A stretch of 64,000 nt of DNA. It comes from Flavobacterium hydrophilum (GTDB lineage Bacteria > Bacteroidota > Bacteroidia > Flavobacteriales > Flavobacteriaceae). The notes below the pieces were generated by a model. It worked only from the letters and a program-made list of their open reading frames with translations. It searched no databases and was not told where the DNA came from. The translations under genes were made by a program, and so were the position numbers. This document shows, in pieces, positions 26,267 to 35,906 of this stretch; the stretch's first letter is position 1, and each line of letters starts with the position of its first letter. The stretch spans positions 124,001-188,000 of the forward strand of contig NZ_QJHL01000001.1 in assembly GCF_003202405.1 (NCBI RefSeq), given 5' to 3'.

Positions 26267-27454
26267 TTACGGAATTCTACTAATAAGTTCTAAACAGGCT
26301 CTTCCGTTATGATAAGGACATTTCCAAAAACCTGCTTTGTCTTTTTGAATCAGGCTGTAATCTTTATAAATTCCCCAAAACCATTCTCCGTTTTGTTGGT
26401 CTAAAATGTGTTTTTTTATGAATTCCCAGTTTTTTAGAACAATGTCCAAATAGATTTCATTTCCGGATAATTGATAGGCGTTATAAAAACCAATTAAGGC
26501 TTCGGCCTGAACCCACCAGTGTTTTTCAGTAATTAATTCATTCTTTTCCGGATCAAATTCATACCATAAACCACCATCAGCATCTAAGCCTTCACGCGTA
26601 ACTTCAGCTATTTGAATCGCATGTTTTTTGTAATTGGCAATTAAATTTTCATCTTCTGAAATTTCTGCACATTGCAATAACAGCCAGGCAGCTTCAATGT
26701 CATGCCCATAGGAGATAACATCCGGTTTTTCTATCCAGTTTTCATCAAAAAACAAATGCAAATGCCCCGTTTTAGTATTGATGAAATGTTTTTCTATGGT
26801 TTGCAATAATTCGATAATATCATTTTGTAACTTCGGATCTTTCCAGACCTTAAATAGATTTGCATACGCCTCAACGATATGCAAATGGGTATTCATCGTT
26901 TTCTTTTCATTGGCATCTTTGCTGCTTAAACGCAAATCTTCAATAGGCTGCCAGTCCTGAGTGAAAGCTTCTAAATATCCTTTGTTGACAGAATCATAGC
27001 TGTGCTTCTGTATTCTTAAGTATAAATTGATTGCTAGAGCTAAGGCTTTTTCGTCTTTTGAAATAACATAATATTCAGACAATCCATAAATAGCAAAGGC
27101 TAAAGCATAAATTTGATTTTTTGTGTCTTTTGGTGTTGTATCTGCATTGATGCTCCAAAATAAACCTCCGAATTCAGGATCATAAAAATATTCTGAAAGA
27201 AATTCGAAAGCTCTTTTTGCAATTTCTTTATGGGATTCTTCTTTTGTAACCTGATAACTGGCAGAAAATGACCATAATATCCGGGCATTTAAAACGGAGC
27301 CTTTGTCGGCATCTGAAATTGTTTCTTCATTAGAATTTATTTGACCAATAAAGCCACCATTTGGATTATCAATTGTGTTTTTTGACCAATACGCTAAAAT
27401 AGCATTCAGTTCGTTAGATAATTCGATTTTAAGCTGCTGTAATTTTAATGACAC
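26267..27454 (-). CDS. AGE-family 2-epimerase, probable mannobiose 2-epimerase
   Basis: 395 residues, no signal peptide, cytoplasmic. An (alpha/alpha)6-barrel of the N-acylglucosamine/cellobiose 2-epimerase family. Conserved catalytic-site segments are ILWSFSA, NTHLHIVEAY, SYGHDIEAAWLL and EKHWWVQAEALIGF, containing the expected His residues. These enzymes epimerise the reducing-end sugar of beta-1,4 disaccharides. In the four-gene mannan set known from Bacteroides fragilis (mannanase, transporter, phosphorylase, epimerase), the product of Man-beta-1,4-Man is Man-beta-1,4-Glc. The gene starts 7 bp after the GH130 gene, which supports that assignment over cellobiose epimerisation alone. Confidence 0.88.
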   Translation of the reverse strand: MSLKLQQLKIELSNELNAILAYWSKNTIDNPNGGFIGQINSNEETISDADKGSVLNARILWSFSASYQVTKEESHKEIAKRAFEFLSEYFYDPEFGGLFWSINADTTPKDTKNQIYALAFAIYGLSEYYVISKDEKALALAINLYLRIQKHSYDSVNKGYLEAFTQDWQPIEDLRLSSKDANEKKTMNTHLHIVEAYANLFKVWKDPKLQNDIIELLQTIEKHFINTKTGHLHLFFDENWIEKPDVISYGHDIEAAWLLLQCAEISEDENLIANYKKHAIQIAEVTREGLDADGGLWYEFDPEKNELITEKHWWVQAEALIGFYNAYQLSGNEIYLDIVLKNWEFIKKHILDQQNGEWFWGIYKDYSLIQKDKAGFWKCPYHNGRACLELISRIP

Positions 27455-27461
27455 GATAAAC

Positions 27462-28652
27462 TTATATTGCGTTGTTTTTTTCGATCTGACTGATTATGGT
27501 TTCTACGGAACCAGCAGAAATAAAGGTGTCAGCGGGTGTGTTTGTAACATAGTCAACTAATTTTGCTACTGATGAAACCGCAACATGCATTCTTGTATCA
27601 GATGAAGCGTAATAGACATACACAGTACCGTCAGTATCTTCGATCCATCCGTTAGAAAACAATACATTCGAAACATCTCCAACTCTTTCAATCCCTTCCG
27701 GGCCCATAAAATGCCCTGCCGGAACGTGGGTTACTTTCGAAATATCATTTAAATCTGTCATGAACATGTATAAGGTGTAACGCAATCCGGCAGCGGTATT
27801 CCGAACTCCGTGTGCCAAATGCAGCCATCCTTTTTCAGTTTTAATAGGAGCAGGACCAAGACCATTTTTCAATTCGTAAATAGTGTGATAATGTTTCCCG
27901 AAAATAATTTTTTCTTCTTTTACAACTGGATTTTCCATATTATCAACATAACCTAAACCAATTCCGCCACCGGCTCCAACATCAATAAATCCATCTTGCG
28001 GGCGGGTGTATAAAGCATATTTTCCGTTTACAAATTCAGGATGTAAAACAACATTTCGCTGCTGACCGGTATTCGAAATTAAATCAGGAAGTCTTTCCCA
28101 ATTTACTAAATCTTTTGAACGCACGATTCCGGCATTGGCTACAGCAGAGCTTGTATCGCCTTTTGGAGCTTTTGGATCTTTTCTTTCTGTACAAAAAATT
28201 CCGTAAACCCAGCCGTCTTCATGGTTAATCAGACGCATATCGTACACGTTGGTGTCCGGTTCTTCGGTTTGTGGAATTACGCATGGTTTTTCCCAAAACT
28301 TGAAATTATCGATCCCGTTTGGACTTTCCGCAATAGCGAAAAATGATTTTCTATCAATTCCCTCTACGCGGACTGCCAGTAAATATTTGCCATTCCATTT
28401 GATTGCACCGGCATTAAAGGCAGCATTCATTCCGATACGCTCCTGTAAAAATGGATTTGTTTTTTCGTTTAAATCAAAACGCCAGTTCAATGGTACATGT
28501 GCAGCAGTCACTACTGGATTTTTGTAACGCTGGTAAATACCGTTTCCTACTGTATTTTGAAGTTCGTTTTTTTGCTCTGTAAGCGTTTTATGTTCTTTTT
28601 CTAGTGCTACTTTTCTATCCTGAAATGTAGTTGAAGTCGCTATTGTTGTCAT
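27462..28652 (-). CDS. GH130 4-O-beta-D-mannosyl-D-glucose phosphorylase
   Basis: 396 residues, cytoplasmic. A five-bladed propeller of the GH130_1 type: an N-terminal helix, then FNAGAIKWNGKYLLAVRVEG, DTNVYDMRLINHEDG with the probable general-acid Asp138, GLGPAPIKTEKGWLHLAHGVR, and YYASSDTRMHVA. It phosphorolyses Man-beta-1,4-Glc to alpha-mannose 1-phosphate and glucose. The size and motifs fit the subfamily-1 mannosylglucose phosphorylases better than the mannooligosaccharide phosphorylases. It lies between the symporter and the epimerase, the arrangement that completes the intracellular mannobiose pathway. The ATG at 28652 is 25 bp from the symporter gene. Confidence 0.92.
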   Translation of the reverse strand: MTTIATSTTFQDRKVALEKEHKTLTEQKNELQNTVGNGIYQRYKNPVVTAAHVPLNWRFDLNEKTNPFLQERIGMNAAFNAGAIKWNGKYLLAVRVEGIDRKSFFAIAESPNGIDNFKFWEKPCVIPQTEEPDTNVYDMRLINHEDGWVYGIFCTERKDPKAPKGDTSSAVANAGIVRSKDLVNWERLPDLISNTGQQRNVVLHPEFVNGKYALYTRPQDGFIDVGAGGGIGLGYVDNMENPVVKEEKIIFGKHYHTIYELKNGLGPAPIKTEKGWLHLAHGVRNTAAGLRYTLYMFMTDLNDISKVTHVPAGHFMGPEGIERVGDVSNVLFSNGWIEDTDGTVYVYYASSDTRMHVAVSSVAKLVDYVTNTPADTFISAGSVETIISQIEKNNAI

Positions 28653-28677
28653 ATTAATCGATTTCTAAATCTCTATT

Positions 28678-30069
28678 TTATTTTGTATGATCTCTTTTTT
28701 CGTTTAAATCCTGTTCTATTATTTGTAATTTTTCTTCAGACAAAGGATAGAATGCAATAAAAGCTACTGATATTGCCGCAGCAATTGCAGGAAGTATGCT
28801 TAACATCAATTGAATTCCGTTTTGAGTTGTGGCAGTCTGCTCGACATTTGCCTGAAAACCGTAATACCCCAAAAGCCATCCCGCTCCGGCTCCGCCAATT
28901 GTCCATCCGAATTTTTGTGACATGGATGAGGCTGAGAAAACCAATCCTGTAGCTCTGCGTCCCTGTTTCCATTCAGAGTAATCGGCGCTGTCAGCATACA
29001 TGGACCAGATTAAAGGGAAGATACAGCCGGCACAGATACTAATTAATACCTGAAAACTCATAATTAGGAAAACATCTTCTTTTCCGAAGAAATAGAAAAT
29101 TAAACTCAGGATTGCTGCCAGTGCCATTGCGCCAAAAAAGGTTTTCTTTTTTCCGAATTTATTAGCAAGTGGTGTTGCAGCGATAACTCCAATGATGTTT
29201 GCAGCTTGTCCTAATACTAAATAGATAGAAGTTGGTGTCATGTGAAAATCTGTTCCAAAAAGTGAAAAATCAAAATTTACACTGCTGCTTACATAATATT
29301 TAAAATAATAAACCGCTGCCCCGTCACGTATAGAATTGAATACTAATGCGCCAATTCCGGCTCCCAGTAAAATCCACCACGGTCTGTTCTTTACTAAATC
29401 TTTTAAATCTTCTTTTAGATTTGTTTGCTCCTCATCAATTGGTTTTATTCTTTCTTTTGTCCAGAAAAAACAAGCCCAGAAAAACGCTGTAGTTATAATT
29501 CCGAATATGGCAATTGTCGCCAGCCAGCCTGTTTTTGAATTAAGGTTTCCTCCAAAATAATTTACTAAAGGTTCAATTAGCCAAAGTGCCAGAAGACTTC
29601 CTCCAAAGGCAAAAACCATTCGGTAAGAAGATAAACTGTTTCTGTCTTTTCGATCAGAAGACATTACACCTAAAAGTGAAGCATACGGGACATTGATTAA
29701 TGAATAAATCATCATCATTAATGAGTACGTTACATACGCATATATTATTTTCCCTTTTTCATCGAAATCAGGAGTGTAAAAAGTTAAAACGCCAATCACA
29801 GCAAAAGGAATAGCTACCCAAAGCAAGTAGGGTCTGAATTTTCCCCATTTGCTTTTGGTTCTGTCAGCAATAATTCCAACGATTGGATCAAAGCAGGAAT
29901 CCCAGATTCGGGTAATTAAAAACATGGTTCCTACTACTGCAGGAGCAAGTCCGAAAACGTCGGTATAAAAAAACAGGAGATACATACTGAATATTTTCCA
30001 GAACATAGAAGAAGCTGCGTCTCCAAGTCCATAGCCTATTTTTTCTTTCAAACTGATTTTGTCGTGCAT
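28678..30069 (-). CDS. GPH-family sugar:cation symporter (mannobiose uptake)
   Basis: 463 residues, about 12 TM helices, MFS/GPH (MelB-like) family. Diagnostic parts: GYGLGDAASSMFWKIFSMYLLFFYTDVFGL at the N-terminus, RIWDSCFDPIVGIIADRTKSKWGKFRPYLL (the conserved Asp-rich cation/sugar loop), and YSEWKQGRRATGL later. It should carry a disaccharide across the inner membrane with H+ or Na+. Between GH26 and the phosphorylase, the substrate is inferred to be beta-1,4-mannobiose or mannosylglucose. The last residues are charged and cytoplasmic (NEKRDHTK). Confidence 0.9.
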   Translation of the reverse strand: MHDKISLKEKIGYGLGDAASSMFWKIFSMYLLFFYTDVFGLAPAVVGTMFLITRIWDSCFDPIVGIIADRTKSKWGKFRPYLLWVAIPFAVIGVLTFYTPDFDEKGKIIYAYVTYSLMMMIYSLINVPYASLLGVMSSDRKDRNSLSSYRMVFAFGGSLLALWLIEPLVNYFGGNLNSKTGWLATIAIFGIITTAFFWACFFWTKERIKPIDEEQTNLKEDLKDLVKNRPWWILLGAGIGALVFNSIRDGAAVYYFKYYVSSSVNFDFSLFGTDFHMTPTSIYLVLGQAANIIGVIAATPLANKFGKKKTFFGAMALAAILSLIFYFFGKEDVFLIMSFQVLISICAGCIFPLIWSMYADSADYSEWKQGRRATGLVFSASSMSQKFGWTIGGAGAGWLLGYYGFQANVEQTATTQNGIQLMLSILPAIAAAISVAFIAFYPLSEEKLQIIEQDLNEKRDHTK

Positions 30070-30107
30070 TTGGTTTCTTTATTAAAGGTTGTAGTTAGGT
30101 TAGTTAG

Positions 30108-31244
30108 TTATTTTAATACTTTTTTAATGTCTTTTTCGAATAATGTTTTGTCAAGGTTATAAAAATCAACAAAATCTTTCTCACTTATTTGACCGGAATA
30201 AGGAACATAATAATGCATTTTGTGTTCTTTTTCCTGCCAGCCGTGATTTCTCCAAAGTAAGACATAAGATATTTTATAATCTCCGATTGCTTTTGAAAAA
30301 GTACCCGTCCACCATTTGGCATCCGGAACTGCTTCATATCCTGCTTCCGCCACAGCGGTTAATTTATGCTTTTCAATGCCAATTTTGTTTATGATTTTAA
30401 GCTGGCTCTGAACTTCGGTTATAAATTTTTCGCCACTTTTATCTTCGCCATTTTGATAGGAATCAAAACTCAAAATATCCACATAGTTATCACCTGGATA
30501 ATTCGCTAAATAATCTTCTTTCGAACTGAAACTACTGGTATTATAGACATAAATTAAATTATGAACTCCTTTTTTTTGCAGGTATTCAAAGGTAAACTTC
30601 CAGGCAGCTTTAAATTCTTCAGACGTACAATTTCCTTTTCCCCACCAGAACCAGCCTCCGGTAAGTTCATGATAAGGTCTGAAAAGAATTGGAATGTGTT
30701 TTCCTTTTTTATCCTTTAATGATAAAAAGAAAGTAGCCGCTTTGTCAATCCAGGACGTGAATTTTTTATGATTTTCGCCATCAGGCAAAATAGTTTTTAA
30801 TGAATTTGGAGTGTTGTCCCATGCATTTTTTCCGGTAGCAGGATTGTCAAAATGCCAGCTAATTGTTGAAATTCCGCCTCTTTCATGGGCTTCTTTAATA
30901 TATTCCTTCATTTTATTAAAAGGAACTCCGTCGATATTGTTGCTGTCATCTTTTTCTAAACCGGCAATATCCCATCCGTAAACAGCAGGATAGTCACCAA
31001 CAACCTCTTTTACATCGCTGCGATGATCTTCATATTTCCAGTTTACACCATATGCCAAATCATCCTGATGACCGAAAAGGCATCCTTTTTGGGCGAGCAT
31101 ATTCAGTTTTTTATAAAGAGAAACAGTTTCAGGTGTCGCTTTTTTATCTGAAATTGACAAATTAGTATTATTGATAAATCCCTGAGAAGAACAAGAAACT
31201 CCTGTAAATGCTGTTATTATTAGGATTATTATATTTTTTTTCAT
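30108..31244 (-). CDS. GH26 beta-mannanase lipoprotein (mannobiose-forming type)
   Basis: 378 residues. Lipobox TGVSCSS followed by QGFINN, lacking the acidic run of the other GH26, so it may face the periplasm instead of the surface (inference). GH26 barrel about 35-370 with FGHQDDLAYG, TISWHFDNPATG, acid/base Glu193 in RPYHELTGGWFWWG and nucleophile Glu300 in AVAEAGYE. It matches the mannobiose-releasing mannanases found next to GH130 and epimerase genes. It is the first gene of the minus-strand operon, so its upstream region (31245-31546) should hold the operon promoter. Confidence 0.93.
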   Translation of the reverse strand: MKKNIIILIITAFTGVSCSSQGFINNTNLSISDKKATPETVSLYKKLNMLAQKGCLFGHQDDLAYGVNWKYEDHRSDVKEVVGDYPAVYGWDIAGLEKDDSNNIDGVPFNKMKEYIKEAHERGGISTISWHFDNPATGKNAWDNTPNSLKTILPDGENHKKFTSWIDKAATFFLSLKDKKGKHIPILFRPYHELTGGWFWWGKGNCTSEEFKAAWKFTFEYLQKKGVHNLIYVYNTSSFSSKEDYLANYPGDNYVDILSFDSYQNGEDKSGEKFITEVQSQLKIINKIGIEKHKLTAVAEAGYEAVPDAKWWTGTFSKAIGDYKISYVLLWRNHGWQEKEHKMHYYVPYSGQISEKDFVDFYNLDKTLFEKDIKKVLK

Positions 31245-31546
31245 TTAGAATGCTTGCTTATTTTAATAAATAATAATTATTAACTGTTCGAATAATGCAT
31301 TATAATTTCTTTGTTTTTTCGAATAGGAATTGAATACTTTATTTTCTTTAAAATTATTAAAACTATAAAAAAATATTAGGTTAAAAATGATTAATATTTA
31401 TTATTGGTGTTCTTTTAAAGAAAACGGCAATTCTATTTTTCAAAGATAATCGGATGTTTATAGTAGAATTAATATTATTTTATCAATTATATATCATATT
31501 ATTGCAATTGAATTTATTGTTTCATCTTTTGATAATTTATTATAAA
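31245..31546. promoter_or_regulatory. divergent regulatory region between the mannanase operon and the AraC regulator
   Basis: AT-rich gap holding both starts. TTCGAATA occurs twice (31287-31294 and 31318-31325), 31 bp apart, about three helical turns, as expected for AraC-type half-sites. The palindrome ATAATGCATTAT is at 31292-31303, overlapping the first site. No fully convincing promoter was found for either direction. The repeats are candidates for autoregulation and operon control, not shown. Confidence 0.4.
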
Positions 31547-32425
31547 ATGAGTACTACTAAGAATTTTTACAGAGAAATCGCGCCTCTTTCAAGTGGGGAC
31601 AGTTTTTTAGTTTTTGACAGGATTAAAGATAGTTTTGATTTTCCGGTACATTATCATCCGGAATTTGAAATTAATTTTATTCTAAACGGGAAAGGAGTTA
31701 AACGTGTTGTGGGAGATAATATTGAAGAAATTGACAGTGTTGAATTAGTTTTAATTGGTCCCAATTTATATCATGGTTGGGAATTGAATAAGTGTACAAG
31801 TAAAAAAATACATGAAATTACGATACAATTTCATAATGATTTATTTCATGAATCGTTGCTTTCAAGACGTATTATGAATCCGATACGGGATATGTTTAAT
31901 CGTTCGATTCATGGTATTTTGTTCTCTAAAAAAGTAGCTGAAGAATTAACACCAAGATTGATAAAGCTCTCTAAATTAGATGGTATGGATTATTTTCTGG
32001 AAATTACGTCGTTATTGTATGATTTGGCTAATTCCAGAAATCAAAGATTGCTTTCTACTTATACGGTAGATTACGATACTTTTGATGATTATGATAAAAT
32101 GAAGCTGGTGTATGAATATGTGCAAAAACATTTTGCAGATAAAATTACCTTAGAGGATGCAGCTAATATTGCAAGTATGTCAATAATTTCGTTTAATAGA
32201 TTTATAAAAAAACGCACGGGAAAAACTTTTGTAAATTACATTAACGATATCCGAATTGGTTATGCTGCCCGTTGGTTAGTTGAAAAAGACATGAGTGTTT
32301 CTGAAGTAGCTTTTAAATCAGGGTTTAATAATATAGCAAATTTCAATCGTAGTTTTAAGGCTATTAAAAACTGTACGCCTAGTCAATATAGGGAGGATTT
32401 TTCTGGACTAAAGCGTATTTTATAA
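31547..32425 (+). CDS. AraC-family transcriptional regulator with cupin sensor domain
   Basis: 292 residues from the ATG at 31547 (MSTTKNFYREIAPLSSG). An in-frame start at 31454 would add 31 hydrophobic residues that look like noncoding AT-rich DNA. The N-terminal AraC-binding cupin (about 20-110, HYHPEFEINFILNGKGVKRVVGD) should bind a sugar. The C-terminal double helix-turn-helix (about 185-285) has ITLEDAANIASMSIISFNRFIKKRTGKTF and SVSEVAFKSGFNNIANFNRSFKAIKNCTPSQYR. It lies exactly between the two arms of the mannan locus and is their likely local activator. No hybrid two-component or ECF sigma/anti-sigma gene is present. Confidence 0.92.
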   Translation: MSTTKNFYREIAPLSSGDSFLVFDRIKDSFDFPVHYHPEFEINFILNGKGVKRVVGDNIEEIDSVELVLIGPNLYHGWELNKCTSKKIHEITIQFHNDLFHESLLSRRIMNPIRDMFNRSIHGILFSKKVAEELTPRLIKLSKLDGMDYFLEITSLLYDLANSRNQRLLSTYTVDYDTFDDYDKMKLVYEYVQKHFADKITLEDAANIASMSIISFNRFIKKRTGKTFVNYINDIRIGYAARWLVEKDMSVSEVAFKSGFNNIANFNRSFKAIKNCTPSQYREDFSGLKRIL

Positions 32426-32731
32426 TGATACTTTTTTTTCATAAGTAAATATTATTTTTAACGAAATCGTTTTAATTTTTGCTTATTTACTAATTAATGT
32501 TTACTTCTGATAGTGTTTTTGTGTTCTTTAATTGTGAAAAATTCAAAAAACACATGTTTTTATTTCACTATATGTTTTTTTAAATTGATTAAGTAAAAAT
32601 ATTATCATTAAATGATATAATACTATTAACATCACATTAACTTCTGTTATAGATTTGTTAAAAATAAATCAGTTAAAATCTTACTTCTTTTTTACTGCTT
32701 TATTAAACTTTAAACTAACCAAACATTTATT
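32426..32731 (+). promoter_or_regulatory. 306-bp leader/promoter region of susC
   Basis: No gene. A perfect palindrome TATCATT-A-AATGATA (32603-32617) lies 32 bp upstream of TAGATTTG (32650-32657), a TAnnTTTG match. This is a plausible activator site for the AraC regulator. No TTG box lies at 17-23 bp from that element, as expected if activation is regulator-dependent. The remaining sequence is plain AT-rich DNA. Confidence 0.4.
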
Positions 32732-35700
32732 ATGAAAAAACTAATGACTAATTTTATTCATTGGAATGCTAACCACAGAGCAATTCCATTGATTTTATTT
32801 TTGTTGCTGACATGTAATTTTATTACGGCTCAGGTTAAGGTGACAGGGATAATAACAGATGATAAGGGGCTTTCCATTCCCGGAGCTAATATTTCTGTTG
32901 TTGGTACAAAAAAAACAGTTTCAACAGATTTTGACGGTAAGTACTCTATTGATGTGCCTGCAAACAGCTCTATTTCAGTTTCTTTTATTGGATATGTTGC
33001 TCAGACAATTAATGTTAAAAACGGAGGGACAATTAATGTTGTACTAAAACTAAGTGCTGAAGATTTGCGTGAGGTTATGGTAAATGTTGGATATAGAAGC
33101 CAGAAAAGAAAAGATGTAACTGGTGCAATTTCTTCAGTTACGGCAAAGGATTTTGCTGATTCTCCTCAAGTGTCTATGGACCAGATGCTTCAAGGACGAG
33201 CTGCCGGGGTTCAGGTAACGAATAACTCAGGTCAGCCCGGAGCTAGTGCTTCTGTTAGAATCCGTGGAATAAGTTCGTTATCCGGAACAAATGAGCCTCT
33301 ATATATTATTGATGGAATTCCTGTTTCCGGTGATGCAACTAATCAGGCTACAGGTGGAAATATAGTAAGCGGTTATTTGGGCGCTAATACCGGAAATGTT
33401 TCTACGAGCCCGCTATCTTTAATTAACCCTAATGATATAGAAACTTATGATATTTTAAAGGACGCTTCAGCGACTGCTATTTATGGTTCGAGAGCAGCAA
33501 ATGGGGTTATAATCGTTACCACAAAAAGAGGGAAAAAAGGTACAGGAAAATTAGCTTATGATACTTTTTATTCTACACAAAAGGTTACAAGTTTGTTAGA
33601 TACAATGAATTTGAGTCAATATGCTATACAGCAAAATGCCTTGGCAGAATATTATGGAGTTGGACCAAGAGATGAGTTTGCAGTTCCTTCTGTTTTAGGA
33701 TCAGGAACTAATTGGCAGGACGAAATTTATAAAACGGCTATTATGGTAAATCACCAATTGTCATTTTCAGGTTCAAAAGATGGTACCAGTTACTACATAT
33801 CAGGAGGTTATGCTGATCAACAGGGTATAGTTATTGGGTCTGCTTTTAAGAGATATACTTTTAAGACTAATGTGGATTCAAAAGTTAAAAATTGGCTTAG
33901 TGTTGGAGTTTCAATCGGGGCTGGTGTTACTAATGAAGATATTACTATTAATGGATCTAGCAATGGTATTATCAGTACAACAATTTTATCTACTCCGGAT
34001 GTTGCTGTCAGAAATTTAGATGGCAGTTATGCAGGTCCGCCTAAAGAGGCGCTAAATGTATGGATTAATCCAGTCGCATCTGCTTTGATGAACACTAATA
34101 ATTTGATTAAAAAGAACTTTTCCGGAAATTTTTATAGCATTTTTAAGTTAGCAAAAGGATTGGAATATCGTTTTGATTTAGGAGGTTCAACTGATATTTC
34201 GAATTTTGAAGGTTTTCAGCCTACATACGTTTGGGGAACTGCAGTTAGAGATATTAATCAGCTTCAGGAAAGAAGTAGCACTTGGTATGGTATTAATATA
34301 AAAAATGTTTTGACTTATAAGTTGTCGTTAGGGAAACATGGTTTTAATATCTTGGCAGGGCAGGAAGCTAATGATAGTCACTGGTTTGGAAACGCTCAAT
34401 CTGTTTCAAAATTATTAAGTAATGATGTTCGCTCTATTAATTTAGGAGATCAGGATACTTTGGTTGCCAGTGAATATAAAGGAAGTTCTGGTTTGTATTC
34501 ATTCTTTGGTACTTTTAATTATGACTTTAGTGATAGATATAGCTTACAGGCTACTATGAGAGCTGACGGAAGTTCAAATTTTGGGCCGGGAAAAAGATGG
34601 GGATATTTTCCGTCTATTTCGGGAGCATGGAAATTATCTAACGAGCCTTTCATGGAAGGAACAAAAGATTATATCGATAATATCAAATTTAGAATTGGGT
34701 ATGGAGAAACAGGGAATCAAAATATTGGAGGAGGAGCTTATTTGAGTAATATTAATTCAATTAAGTCTGCGATGGGGAATTTTTTCACAGCGGCTAATAT
34801 TGCCAATCCGGATTTAACATGGGAAACAGGTGAGCAGACAAATATTGGATTAGATTTTACACTTTTCCATTCTAAATTATCCGCCAGTTTTGATGTTTAC
34901 AGAAAACAATCAGCAGGGTTCTTATTTACACTTCCATTACCTTATTATGTTACAGGCTTAGAATCTTATCAAGGAGGATTAGGGGCTCCAAGAGTAAATC
35001 TGGGAAGCTTGAGAAACGAAGGTTTCGAGATGTCTCTGGGGTATGATAATAAATTTGGAAAAGATTTTACCTGGACTTCTAAAGTTATTTTTTCATTAAA
35101 CAGAAATGAATTATTGAGTTTGCAAGACAATTTTGATTTAACAAAAGATGTAATGCTTAATGATTACACAAATAAAGCAGTTACTAAAACAGTAGTTGGT
35201 CAGCCAATTGGTCAGTTTTATGGTTATGAAACGGTTGGAATTATTAGGACAAATGAGCAATTAGCAAATGCACCGATACCATTTACGGGAAATAAAGCGG
35301 TGAAAAGTCAATTAGGAGATGTGGAGTATGTTGATCAAAATAAAGATGGTCTGATTGATGAAAAAGATTTGACTTTTATAGGAAATCCACAACCTAAATT
35401 TACTTATGGATTTAATAACACATTTAAATATAAAAACATTGATCTTGGTGTAATGCTGCAGGGTTCTTATGGGAATAAAGTAATGAACCTGACCAGACGT
35501 GCCGGAACAAAGAATCAACGTTTGTATGAGAATCAATTAGCTGAGGCTGTTGATTTTTGGACACCAGAAAATACAGATGCAAAATATCCGAGACCTGATG
35601 GCTCTGACGGACACCCAAATATCGCTATTTCAGACCGATATGTAGAGGATGGGTCGTACTTAAGAATCCAACAAGTTACACTTGGTTACGGTTTGCCTTC

Positions 35701-35896
35701 TGATATTCTTTCTAAAGCAGGTTTAAGTAAATTAAGATTTTACCTTGGGATACAAAACCTATATACTTTTACAAAATATACAGGTTATGATCCTGAAGTT
35801 GGATCGTACAATCAGGATGCATTGTTATCGGGAATTGATTCAGGACGTTATCCAACAAATCGCAGCTTTACTTTAGGAATGAACATAGAATTTTAA
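32732..35896 (+). CDS. SusC-family TonB-dependent outer-membrane transporter
   Basis: 1054 residues. Signal peptide to about residue 34 (FLLLTCNFITAQ). CarboxypepD_reg-like domain (about 35-115, GIITDDKGLSIPGANISVVGT), TonB-interacting/plug domain (about 125-240, QMLQGRAAGVQV, RIRGISSLSGTNEPLYIIDG), then a 22-strand barrel to the terminal aromatic strand FTLGMNIEF. With SusD it imports glycan oligosaccharides using TonB energy. Here the substrate is inferred to be mannan oligosaccharides. Long upstream gap, then 10 bp to susD. The signal peptide is longer than usual for the family (KKLMTNFIHWNANHRA precedes the hydrophobic core). Confidence 0.96.
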   Translation: MKKLMTNFIHWNANHRAIPLILFLLLTCNFITAQVKVTGIITDDKGLSIPGANISVVGTKKTVSTDFDGKYSIDVPANSSISVSFIGYVAQTINVKNGGTINVVLKLSAEDLREVMVNVGYRSQKRKDVTGAISSVTAKDFADSPQVSMDQMLQGRAAGVQVTNNSGQPGASASVRIRGISSLSGTNEPLYIIDGIPVSGDATNQATGGNIVSGYLGANTGNVSTSPLSLINPNDIETYDILKDASATAIYGSRAANGVIIVTTKRGKKGTGKLAYDTFYSTQKVTSLLDTMNLSQYAIQQNALAEYYGVGPRDEFAVPSVLGSGTNWQDEIYKTAIMVNHQLSFSGSKDGTSYYISGGYADQQGIVIGSAFKRYTFKTNVDSKVKNWLSVGVSIGAGVTNEDITINGSSNGIISTTILSTPDVAVRNLDGSYAGPPKEALNVWINPVASALMNTNNLIKKNFSGNFYSIFKLAKGLEYRFDLGGSTDISNFEGFQPTYVWGTAVRDINQLQERSSTWYGINIKNVLTYKLSLGKHGFNILAGQEANDSHWFGNAQSVSKLLSNDVRSINLGDQDTLVASEYKGSSGLYSFFGTFNYDFSDRYSLQATMRADGSSNFGPGKRWGYFPSISGAWKLSNEPFMEGTKDYIDNIKFRIGYGETGNQNIGGGAYLSNINSIKSAMGNFFTAANIANPDLTWETGEQTNIGLDFTLFHSKLSASFDVYRKQSAGFLFTLPLPYYVTGLESYQGGLGAPRVNLGSLRNEGFEMSLGYDNKFGKDFTWTSKVIFSLNRNELLSLQDNFDLTKDVMLNDYTNKAVTKTVVGQPIGQFYGYETVGIIRTNEQLANAPIPFTGNKAVKSQLGDVEYVDQNKDGLIDEKDLTFIGNPQPKFTYGFNNTFKYKNIDLGVMLQGSYGNKVMNLTRRAGTKNQRLYENQLAEAVDFWTPENTDAKYPRPDGSDGHPNIAISDRYVEDGSYLRIQQVTLGYGLPSDILSKAGLSKLRFYLGIQNLYTFTKYTGYDPEVGSYNQDALLSGIDSGRYPTNRSFTLGMNIEF

Positions 35897-35906
35897 TACT
35901 ACAATT

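Noticed and set aside
31454..31546. Longer AraC regulator starting at 31454
   Set aside because: The extra 31 residues are hydrophobic AT-rich translation unlike AraC N-termini; the ATG at 31547 fits.
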